Shown: positions 1 to 5,501 of the stretch, one piece after another
Position numbering within the stretch: the first letter of the stretch is position 1
How the letters are laid out: each line of letters opens with the position of its first letter
Source: Pseudomonadales bacterium
GTDB taxonomy: Bacteria; Pseudomonadota; Gammaproteobacteria; Pseudomonadales; Azotimanducaceae
Assembly (NCBI GenBank): GCA_022448765.1
Contig: JAKUTI010000109.1
Coordinates: 1-8,307 of the forward strand
Length of the DNA stretch: 8,307 nt
Direction: 5' to 3'
Position numbers and translations under genes: made by a program
The notes under the pieces: generated by a model
The model's input: the letters and a program-made list of their open reading frames with translations, nothing else
What the model was told of the DNA's origin: nothing
Database searches by the model: none

Positions 1-436
1 TGATAGCGGATGTGACCTCATTCTAATGCATAGTTTGTCGGTGCCCGCCGATCCCGGTAACGTGTTACCGCCCGACGTTGATCCGTTAGTCAGTCTTCGC
101 AGTTGGTTCGTCAAGATGCTGGATAAGTTGTGCAGGGCTGGCATATCAACTGATCGAGTGATCATGGATCCGGGGATCGGTTTTGGTAAGACGGCGTCGC
201 AGTCGCTGGAAATTATCCGCCGAGCACGTGAATTGATGGACCTCGACTGCCGATTGTTGTTTGGCCATAGTCGCAAGTCCTTTCTCGAGCCGATGACGAA
301 AGTCCCGCCCAACCAACGCGATCCGGAAACGTTGGCGGTATCGGCGAGATTAGCGAGTCTTGGGGTCGACATACTGCGCGTCCATGCGCTCGATCTGCAC
401 CGCCGTTTTTGGCGTGTCCACCAACGTACGGGATGA
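1..436 (+). CDS. folP: Dihydropteroate synthase, C-terminal part (5' end outside window)
   Basis: This is folate biosynthesis: the enzyme joins 6-hydroxymethyl-dihydropterin pyrophosphate to p-aminobenzoate in the cytosol to give dihydropteroate, and is the sulfonamide target. The open frame begins at base 2 with no start codon in view and gives 144 residues ending at TGA 434-436. Visible family motifs, in order, are LILMHS (substrate loop, near the left edge), DPGIGFGKT with the substrate-contacting Lys, GHSRKSF with the conserved Ser-Arg-Lys, and RVHAL near the C-terminus carrying the conserved Arg-His. The loop after LMH reads SLSVPADPGNVLP instead of the usual MxGxP version. As I recall it, that resembles the DHPS half of some HPPK-DHPS fusions, so the missing N-terminus could be a fused folK domain (inference). 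It converges on the minus-strand DUF169 gene, 55 bp away. Family call is firm; subtype is not. Confidence 0.93.
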   Translation, partial: DSGCDLILMHSLSVPADPGNVLPPDVDPLVSLRSWFVKMLDKLCRAGISTDRVIMDPGIGFGKTASQSLEIIRRARELMDLDCRLLFGHSRKSFLEPMTKVPPNQRDPETLAVSARLASLGVDILRVHALDLHRRFWRVHQRTG

Positions 437-491
437 CGAAACTTCTAAACGAAGCGGCCTTGTCCGTCGGTAGCTGCAACCCTTTTTTTGG

Positions 492-1274
492 TCACTGATA
501 GCTGACGTTCATTCCGGCTCTAACGTCGTTGTTGATCCCGTATTGCGGGATTGGGTAGCGCAGACCGTTACGAGATAAGTGGTCTAGACCATCGATCACT
601 TTGGGTAGGAAAAGCGGTGGAATAGCCATCAGTAATTCGTCTTCCATGACGCCACCGTAGCGTCGTTCCGCAAAACAAGGGATCGAAAGGCTTGGCTCCC
701 CCGTTGCCAATGCCCGACCCCAACTGTCCGCACAAGCGCTTTCGCCGACACAACCCCATTCGAGTTTTTTATAGCCCGTCCACTGCAACCCGTTAATGAA
801 TAAGATCATTTGTGCGGGTGTCGCGTAGATGAGACAAATATCGGGAGGAGACAAGCGGCCACTTGCGAGAGGGCTCACGGCCATAGCCTCGAACGCACCA
901 TAGGGAACAACGTCCATCGCATGCTGGTGTTTCGACGACTCTTCCTTCGTTTCGTACCACACGCCAGCCATGTTGTTTCCTGACAGCCACTCGTCGCTCC
1001 GAGGAGCAAGGCCGATCACCGCCTGACATTGAGCGCCGACTAGGTCCTCGGCAGTGATGCCCACGGTCCAACCGTTGCGACAAGCTTGCCCGACGATCTG
1101 GTCCGTCGTGTGGACGTCTGACGGCCGACGGATTCTTGGAATCGCTTCCATATCCTTTACGGTCTCGAACATTTTCATGCCAATGGGCGTGGTTCTGAGT
1201 CGAAGGAACCGGTTCAGGTCGGCGACGATCTGACTCCAATCAACGTTCGTGTGGTCTGTGGCGATAACGCTCAT
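492..1274 (-). CDS. DUF169 family protein
   Basis: A 260-residue protein recognised as DUF169 (COG2043-type), a family without a settled biochemical function. Family-like features are the N-terminal LRLRTTPIGMKMF (about 24-36), the central PYGAFEAM and PPDICLIYATPAQM stretches, a Cys-containing WGCVGESACADSWGRAL segment (173-189), then a GEPSLSIPCFAERRYG segment (192-207) followed by EDELLMAIP (211-219). Cysteines at 65, 83, 147, 175, 181 and 200 could include metal or thiol-active residues, which is inference. There is no signal peptide or membrane span, so it is probably cytosolic. The ATG at 1274 has a GAGGAG Shine-Dalgarno (1283-1288) 8 nt upstream. The gene starts only 16 bp after the stop of the upstream crotonase on the same strand, so the two are almost certainly co-transcribed and may act on the same acyl-CoA route. 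No substrate can be named. Confidence 0.85.
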   Translation of the reverse strand: MSVIATDHTNVDWSQIVADLNRFLRLRTTPIGMKMFETVKDMEAIPRIRRPSDVHTTDQIVGQACRNGWTVGITAEDLVGAQCQAVIGLAPRSDEWLSGNNMAGVWYETKEESSKHQHAMDVVPYGAFEAMAVSPLASGRLSPPDICLIYATPAQMILFINGLQWTGYKKLEWGCVGESACADSWGRALATGEPSLSIPCFAERRYGGVMEDELLMAIPPLFLPKVIDGLDHLSRNGLRYPIPQYGINNDVRAGMNVSYQ

Positions 1275-1290
1275 AGTCCTGGCTCCTCAA

Positions 1291-2130
1291 TCAATCGATC
1301 ATGATGCGTTGGAAGTCGGGCGCTCGTTTTTCAACAAAGGAACTGACTCCTTCTTTAAAGTCGCCTCGGGCGAGGCTTTCGTCCATCCATTCGTTAGATT
1401 CGACCATGGCGGGTCCCAACTCCTGGTTTAGATGCCGATAGATTTGTTTTTTCATCATCATTAGGGACATGGGCGCGGCGGTTCCTGCGATTTGCTCGAG
1501 AAATTCCGTGGCCTCCGTGACGCATTCGCCGGGTTCACACACGCGGTTGGCGTAGCCTATGCGGTACGCTTCGTCGCCTTCGAATTTCCGTGAGCTCCAA
1601 AGAATGTCTAGTGCGTGAGCAGGGCCGATTATCCGAGGTAGCATCCAGCTCGTACCGTGTTCCGCGATTAGTCCTCGTTGGGCGAATGACGTTGTTAGCC
1701 GCGCGGTTCGATCAACAAACCGAAGGTCACAAAACGTTGCATAACTGAACCCGAGGCCTGCGCACGCTCCGTTAATTGCTGCAATCAACGGTTTGCGTAA
1801 TCCCAGAAAATAGGCGGTTGCAACCTTGAAATTGGGATCGTCGTCTGGATTTCCTGGGTCCGATGCCAGGTGTTCGTGGACGTTTCCTAAGCGCTGGCCC
1901 GCCTCACTCATGGCACCCAATGCGTTCATGTCGACGCCGGAGCAAAACCCACGACCGGCACCCGTAAGCACTGTGCCGACAACCTCGGGGTTCTTGTCCG
2001 ATTCCCCAAGTGCATGCCGGATTTCTGCTTGTGTCAGATCGGTCAAGGCATTCAATGTCTCGGGTCGGTTCATGGTCAATACGGCCACCGAACCGGTTAT
2101 TTCGTAGAGAATTTCTTTGTATAGGCTCAC
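1291..2130 (-). CDS. Enoyl-CoA hydratase/isomerase (crotonase) family protein, copy 1
   Basis: A 279-residue crotonase-fold enzyme expected to act on an acyl-CoA thioester as hydratase, isomerase or hydrolase. The N-terminal strand carries LTMNRPETLNAL (18-29). The oxyanion-hole segments are GRGFCSGVDM (59-68) and AAINGACAGLGFSYA (117-131), and GLIAEHGTSWMLPRIIG follows at 153-169. The position of the first catalytic Glu of rat enoyl-CoA hydratase (Glu144) is Ser129, and the second (Glu164) is also not Glu. Instead Glu157 sits where PaaG and 4-chlorobenzoyl-CoA dehalogenase carry their catalytic Asp (alignment by eye). This favours isomerase-like or otherwise non-canonical chemistry. A segment around 90-105 rich in Asp and Pro is inserted before the second oxyanion motif. 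The GTG start at 2130 is chosen because a full AGGAGGT lies at 2135-2141. It heads the pair with the DUF169 gene and is preceded by palindromes that may be operators. Confidence 0.9.
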   Translation of the reverse strand: MSLYKEILYEITGSVAVLTMNRPETLNALTDLTQAEIRHALGESDKNPEVVGTVLTGAGRGFCSGVDMNALGAMSEAGQRLGNVHEHLASDPGNPDDDPNFKVATAYFLGLRKPLIAAINGACAGLGFSYATFCDLRFVDRTARLTTSFAQRGLIAEHGTSWMLPRIIGPAHALDILWSSRKFEGDEAYRIGYANRVCEPGECVTEATEFLEQIAGTAAPMSLMMMKKQIYRHLNQELGPAMVESNEWMDESLARGDFKEGVSSFVEKRAPDFQRIMID

Positions 2131-2134
2131 GATG

Positions 2135-2141
2135 ACCTCCT
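2135..2141 (-). promoter_or_regulatory. Strong Shine-Dalgarno deciding the GTG start of crotonase 1
   Basis: Read on the minus strand the sequence is AGGAGGT followed by CATC and then GTG. The match to the anti-SD is complete, with a short 4-nt spacer after the full motif. No ATG lies nearby in this frame, so the GTG at 2130-2128 is the best start. The motif sits only 4 bp downstream of a perfect inverted repeat (2146-2183), so a hairpin or a bound repressor there could affect expression. Confidence 0.75.
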
Positions 2142-2145
2142 GGAT

Positions 2146-2183
2146 TCAAATCAAGCGTCGTGCGAGAGAGTAACTTGATTTGA
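2146..2183. promoter_or_regulatory. Perfect 10-bp inverted repeat upstream of crotonase 1
   Basis: TCAAATCAAG (2146-2155) and CTTGATTTGA (2174-2183) are exact reverse complements separated by 18 bp. The repeat lies between the methyltransferase stop and the crotonase Shine-Dalgarno, ending 4 bp from the latter. It could be an operator for a dimeric transcription factor or two half-sites. It could also be a 5'UTR hairpin with an 18-nt loop in the crotonase-DUF169 mRNA. No T-run follows either arm, so it does not look like an intrinsic terminator. The repeat itself is seen directly; its function is inference. Confidence 0.55.
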
Positions 2184-2193
2184 GTTCTTGTCG

Positions 2194-2214
2194 AAACCGT
2201 CGATCGACCGGTTT
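2194..2214. promoter_or_regulatory. Imperfect palindrome AAACCG-N9-CGGTTT, operator-like
   Basis: AAACCG (2194-2199) and CGGTTT (2209-2214) are exact reverse complements around a 9-bp centre that itself contains the palindrome TCGATCGA (2200-2207). The overall size of about 21 bp suits a TetR-type or similar dimeric repressor site. It lies about 65-85 bp upstream of the crotonase 1 start and 10 bp from the neighbouring perfect inverted repeat. I could not identify a convincing sigma-70 promoter overlapping it, so the regulatory role is inferred only from symmetry and position. Confidence 0.4.
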
Positions 2215-2333
2215 GGTTTCTACCGATCTGGGACGACCCGAGACAATGTCAGTTATCTAACGCGAGAATCTGTTGGAAAGACTTACAAGCAACGAGATGG
2301 CTTATGAGCGAAACGGCGTCAAACGTTGGTCAA

Positions 2334-2972
2334 TCAATGCGAGCGGAAAAATCGTACCGTACGAAATTCGTCGAATTCACCGAGATTTGGGAACGTGGGG
2401 GCCGACATGGAATCAAACTGGCGAAATCCTTGAGGCGCTTGCTTTACGCGAGAATCGGCTACCAACACAGTGTCAGCCAACGTTCGCGATTTCTCGAGTA
2501 TTTCTTGATTGCAGGGGTCATAAAGAACGTCGGCGAGTAATGCAATGTCAAAATGACCTGAGGCGTTCCCTGTGGTGACGATCGAGACGCTGTTGATGGC
2601 TGCGTTGACTTCAATCGCCAACCGCGCATCGGGGTCGGTGTCGCATGCTACGACGAGACGTGCCTCATTAAGACAAGCGGCTATCGCAACGATTCCCGAG
2701 CCTGAACCAAGATCCAGGACGCGAAGGCCAGACACAATTTCTTTGTGCGTTCGCAGGTAACGAGCGAGTGCGATTCCGCTGCCCCAACAAAAGGCCCAAT
2801 ACGCAGGTTTCTCAATGACGGCGTTCATGACGGCTTGGGGCAGCGGACCCGTAGAGAAATCTGCGTTAATAAGTGCAAGCTTGATAGCACGATAGCCGGG
2901 AACCGGGAGCACCTCGAGGCGGCCGTCGGGTAACGTGTTTTCCAGTCTGGACTGCAGTTTGACTAGTGACAT
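2334..2972 (-). CDS. Class I SAM methyltransferase, ETF-beta lysine methyltransferase-like
   Basis: A 212-residue seven-beta-strand methyltransferase. The SAM-binding motif I is VLDLGSGSG (85-93), followed by the acidic end of beta-2 in VACDTDPDA (108-116, Asp111), an N-rich EVNAAIN turn, and LADVLYD (146-152). The segment KPAYWAFCWGSGIALARYL (55-73) just before motif I, together with the DVLYD motif, matches my recollection of METTL20/ETFBKMT-type enzymes and their bacterial homologues. These trimethylate lysines of the electron transfer flavoprotein beta subunit. The nearby divergent gene is an acyl-CoA dehydrogenase, whose electron acceptor is normally ETF, and that fits. ATG 2972 is preferred over TTG 2978; neither has a good Shine-Dalgarno. 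It ends 203 bp before crotonase 1 on the same strand. The methyltransferase fold is firm; the ETF-beta substrate is inferred, and another protein-lysine or small-molecule substrate is possible. Confidence 0.8.
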   Translation of the reverse strand: MSLVKLQSRLENTLPDGRLEVLPVPGYRAIKLALINADFSTGPLPQAVMNAVIEKPAYWAFCWGSGIALARYLRTHKEIVSGLRVLDLGSGSGIVAIAACLNEARLVVACDTDPDARLAIEVNAAINSVSIVTTGNASGHFDIALLADVLYDPCNQEILEKSRTLADTVLVADSRVKQAPQGFRQFDSMSAPTFPNLGEFDEFRTVRFFRSH

Positions 2973-3064
2973 GGTCAACGCGGTTGTTTGGTCGGTATGG
3001 AGTGCAACTTTCTTGGCCCATAGCCCCGAGACGATTCTCTAGTCAGTAGCCAGCACGCCGACGA

Positions 3065-3080
3065 GGTCGACTGGTTGACC
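3065..3080. promoter_or_regulatory. Near-palindrome GGTCGAC-TG-GTTGACC
   Basis: Two 7-bp arms around a 2-bp centre are inverted repeats with one mismatch. The site lies centrally in the divergent promoter region, about 93 bp upstream of the methyltransferase ATG (2972) and 210 bp upstream of the dehydrogenase ATG. A dimeric regulator serving both directions is a reasonable inference, but a single 16-bp near-palindrome can arise by chance. Confidence 0.3.
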
Positions 3081-3208
3081 GCCATGGTAAGAGTCTGATT
3101 CCATTACTTGGGCACGCATTGGTGCGCTGGGGAAAGGCACAAAAGTTGCGAGGCCGAGGAATCGGCGGGGTAGGTTGGTTGGCTCGTTAGAGTCATCGAT
3201 GGGCAACG

Positions 3209-3238
3209 GTGCAATTCGCTAACACAGTTGAATATGAT
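3209..3238 (+). promoter_or_regulatory. Possible sigma-70-type promoter for the acyl-CoA dehydrogenase operon
   Basis: TATGAT at 3233-3238 matches the -10 consensus at five of six positions. A poor -35 candidate (GTGCAA, 3209-3214) lies 18 bp upstream. The implied start near 3245 would give a leader of about 45 nt before the ATG at 3290, a normal distance. The weak -35 suggests either an activator-dependent promoter or a chance match. Confidence 0.35.
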
Positions 3239-3289
3239 ACAGAGCCGCGTGGGGAACTTGGCGGTCAAGATGATGACAAGGGGAAGAAA

Positions 3290-4435
3290 ATGCCGATGAT
3301 TCTCAATGAGGAACAAAATCAGCTTAAAGACATGGCGAAGTCTTTCTGCACGGATAAAGCGCCGATCGATCAACTTCGTCGGCTTCGGGATGAAGACAAT
3401 GCCGATGGTTTCGATCGAGAAACATGGGCAGCAATGGCCGAACTCGGCTTTGCCGGTGCACCGTTTCCTGAAGAGCACGGCGGAATCGGTTTCGGATACA
3501 AGGGGCTCGGAGTCGTCACCGAGGAAACAGGACGAACCCTTTCGGCCAGCCCACTCTTTTCAAGCGTTTGGCTCGGTGGTACGACCGTAAATATCGGTGG
3601 TTCAGATGAGCAAAAAAGCGAGATTCTTCCAAAAGTAGTGACAGGGGAACTTCTGCTCGCTTTGGCATTGGAAGAATCTCATCGACATGATCCTTATGGG
3701 ATCGCTACGTCGGCCTCGGCATCGGGAGACGGGTATACGATTTCGGGGTCCAAGAAATTCGTATTGGATGGGCACGTTGCAGATCAGTTAATTGTTGTGG
3801 CGAGGACGTCGGGTTCGCCTGGCGAGCGTGACGGCTTGACGCTTTTTCTTGTCGATCGAGAAGCCGAGGGAGTGGCCGTCACTCGAACGAAGATGGTGGA
3901 TAGCCGTAATGCCGCCAATATCGATTTCAGCAATGTCGCGGTGACGAGTAGCGCTCGTATTGGGGACGAAGGTAAGGGTGCCGATGTTCTTGATCCGACA
4001 CTAGACATCGGACGAATAGGAATCGCCGCGGAAATGCTTGGCAGCACCCAAGAGTGTTTCGAACGGACTGTTCAGTATTTGAAGGATCGAGAGCAATTTG
4101 GAGTTCCCATTGGCTCTTTCCAAGCGCTTAAGCATCGAGCGGCGAACATGTTCTGCGAGGTTGAACTCTCGAAGTCGGTCGTTCTCGAAGCGTTGACGGC
4201 ACTGGACGAAGAGCGAGATCCGAGTGAGATAGCGAAGCTAGCCAGCTTAACGAAAGCTAAAGTTGGTGAAACTTTCCACACCGTGTCGCGAGAAGGTATT
4301 CAGATGCACGGTGGTATTGGGATGACGGACGAATTCGATATTGGCTTTTTCATCAAGCGTGCCGCGGTGACAGAACAAACGTTAGGCGACGTCAACTTTC
4401 ACCGCAATCGATACGGTGATCTTGAAGGCTATTGA
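3290..4435 (+). CDS. Acyl-CoA dehydrogenase family protein
   Basis: A 381-residue FAD-dependent dehydrogenase, expected to introduce an alpha-beta double bond into an acyl-CoA and pass electrons to ETF. The N-terminal helical domain starts MPMILNEEQNQLKDMAKSF and contains PFPEEHGGIGFG (58-69). The FAD/substrate segment LALEESHRHDPYGIATSA begins near residue 124, GSKKFVLDG near 153, YLKDREQFGVPIGSFQALKH near 263, and QMHGGIGMTDEFDIGFFIKR near 338. Where medium-chain acyl-CoA dehydrogenase has its catalytic Glu376 in YEGT, this protein reads LGDVNFHR, so Gly replaces Glu. The isovaleryl-CoA-dehydrogenase Glu254 position is also Gly in LDIGRIGIAAE. The base is therefore unassigned, as in several ACAD subfamilies for bulky or dicarboxyl substrates. 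The ATG at 3290 is chosen for its purine-rich AAGGGGAAG upstream and because family homology begins there. It is the first gene of a pair with the 2-hydroxyacid dehydrogenase, 35 bp downstream. Confidence 0.92.
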   Translation: MPMILNEEQNQLKDMAKSFCTDKAPIDQLRRLRDEDNADGFDRETWAAMAELGFAGAPFPEEHGGIGFGYKGLGVVTEETGRTLSASPLFSSVWLGGTTVNIGGSDEQKSEILPKVVTGELLLALALEESHRHDPYGIATSASASGDGYTISGSKKFVLDGHVADQLIVVARTSGSPGERDGLTLFLVDREAEGVAVTRTKMVDSRNAANIDFSNVAVTSSARIGDEGKGADVLDPTLDIGRIGIAAEMLGSTQECFERTVQYLKDREQFGVPIGSFQALKHRAANMFCEVELSKSVVLEALTALDEERDPSEIAKLASLTKAKVGETFHTVSREGIQMHGGIGMTDEFDIGFFIKRAAVTEQTLGDVNFHRNRYGDLEGY

Positions 4436-4470
4436 TCGAATTCTCGTAAACCCGTTGTCCTGGTAAGCCG

Positions 4471-5484
4471 ATGGCTGAACCCTTGAAAAAGGTCCTCGTT
4501 GATCCTTCATTTCGGCGTATGGAAGAGATTTTTCATGCTGACGATCTGGACAGATTACAAGCGTGCTGCGATGTAATCTGGGGTCAAAACGAACCGTTAT
4601 CGGAAAGTGAAATACAGCGGGTCAAGGCGGACGCATTTGCGATCGTCACCGCGAACTGGAGATACGGAGATTTGAGCGAAATGCCCAAGCTCAAAGCGAT
4701 CCTTGAGGTGGCCGGTCGCCATCCGAGTCCGACGGCCTTGGATTATGAGTACTGTCGAATTCACGGCATTCGCGTCTTAAGTTGCGCGCCCGCGTTTGGA
4801 CCGATGGTTGCCGAAATGGCGTTAGGAATGGCGATCGATGCGGCTCGAGAAATCACGTTTGGTCATGAACTTATTCGTCGGGGCGACGAGGAGTACCTCG
4901 GGGATGGGAATAAAGGAACATTTTCTTTATACGGTAAACGGGTCGGCTTGATTGGTCTGGGCGGGTTAGCGAATGCCTTGATACCTCTGTTAGAACCTTT
5001 CCAATGCCAATTGCAGGGATTCGATCCATGGCGCACCGACGCGTTTATCCGGCATCAAGGAGTGGAACCCGTTGATTTGGATGGGTTGTTGGAAACGAGT
5101 CAGTACATATTCGTGTTGGCCATTCCGAGTAATGAAAATCAAGCGCTGTTGAGTCGAACTAAGCTCGAAAAGATCGCGTCCGAGGCCGTATTGGTATTGA
5201 TGAGCCGAGCGCACGTGGTTGATTTCGACGTGCTCACCGAAAAGCTGCTTGAACGGAGATTTCGGGCAGCAATTGACGTCTTCCCGGAGGAACCTTTGCC
5301 TCCAAATCATCCGATCCGCAACGCGCCCAACGTGGTACTTTCGGCACACCGTGCCGGGAGTCTCGAAGGTGATTCACAGCTCATCGGTCGGTTGGTGGTA
5401 GATGACATCGAGGCGCTGGTGAATGGTTTACCTCCATGGCATATGCAGCCGGCCGAACCCGAAATTGTCTCGCGGCTTACCTAG
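4471..5484 (+). CDS. D-isomer-specific 2-hydroxyacid dehydrogenase family protein
   Basis: A 337-residue NAD-dependent oxidoreductase that would interconvert a 2-hydroxyacid and a 2-oxoacid; the substrate is unknown. The N-terminal catalytic lobe includes MPKLKAILEVAGRHPSPTAL (71-90) and PMVAEMALGMAIDAARE (111-127). The Rossmann domain starts YGKRVGLIGLGGLANAL (154-170), in which the last Gly of GxGxxG is Ala167. Asp185 in GFDPWR is placed to bind the adenosine ribose, pointing to NAD rather than NADP. The catalytic triad is intact: Arg246 in LMSRAHVVDF, Glu274 in DVFPEEPLP, and His293 in LSAHRAGS. The SRAHVVDFD and HRAGSLEG variants mark a subfamily distinct from phosphoglycerate dehydrogenase SerA, and there is no ACT domain. 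The gene follows the acyl-CoA dehydrogenase by 35 bp and is probably co-transcribed. It converges on crotonase 2, leaving only 17 bp. A poor Shine-Dalgarno (GGTAAG region) precedes ATG 4471. Confidence 0.9.
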   Translation: MAEPLKKVLVDPSFRRMEEIFHADDLDRLQACCDVIWGQNEPLSESEIQRVKADAFAIVTANWRYGDLSEMPKLKAILEVAGRHPSPTALDYEYCRIHGIRVLSCAPAFGPMVAEMALGMAIDAAREITFGHELIRRGDEEYLGDGNKGTFSLYGKRVGLIGLGGLANALIPLLEPFQCQLQGFDPWRTDAFIRHQGVEPVDLDGLLETSQYIFVLAIPSNENQALLSRTKLEKIASEAVLVLMSRAHVVDFDVLTEKLLERRFRAAIDVFPEEPLPPNHPIRNAPNVVLSAHRAGSLEGDSQLIGRLVVDDIEALVNGLPPWHMQPAEPEIVSRLT

Positions 5485-5501
5485 ATCGTTAACTACGTAC
5501 G

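Larger units (their letters stand above)
2973..3289. other. Divergent intergenic region between methyltransferase and acyl-CoA dehydrogenase
   Basis: There are 317 bp without a supported gene between two divergently transcribed genes, so it should hold promoters for both. It contains a near-palindrome at 3065-3080, a short hairpin GCCGA-GGAA-TCGGC at 3153-3166 with a GNRA-type loop, and a -10-like TATGAT at 3233-3238. Open frames crossing it (for example the 5' extension of the dehydrogenase frame from GTG 3209, and a minus-strand frame ending at 3104) have no recognisable family and no ribosome binding site. I therefore treat it as non-coding. Confidence 0.6.

Noticed and set aside
213..479. 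88-codon minus-strand frame opposite folP
   Set aside because: It lies inside the conserved DHPS coding region and shows no domain or start signal.
454..489. Possible intrinsic terminator after folP: GCGGC/GCTGC arms followed by a run of seven T
   Set aside because: The stem is only 5 bp with a G-U pair, the loop is 14 nt, and 5 nt separate the stem from the T-run, so it is too weak to annotate.
2273..2578. Plus-strand frames of 101 and 78 codons over the methyltransferase 3' end
   Set aside because: They overlap the coding part of a recognisable methyltransferase, lack a ribosome binding site and resemble no family.
3209..3289. N-terminal extension of the acyl-CoA dehydrogenase from a GTG at 3209
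   Set aside because: The extra 27 residues have no family similarity, overlap the likely promoter, and the ATG at 3290 has the better ribosome binding context.
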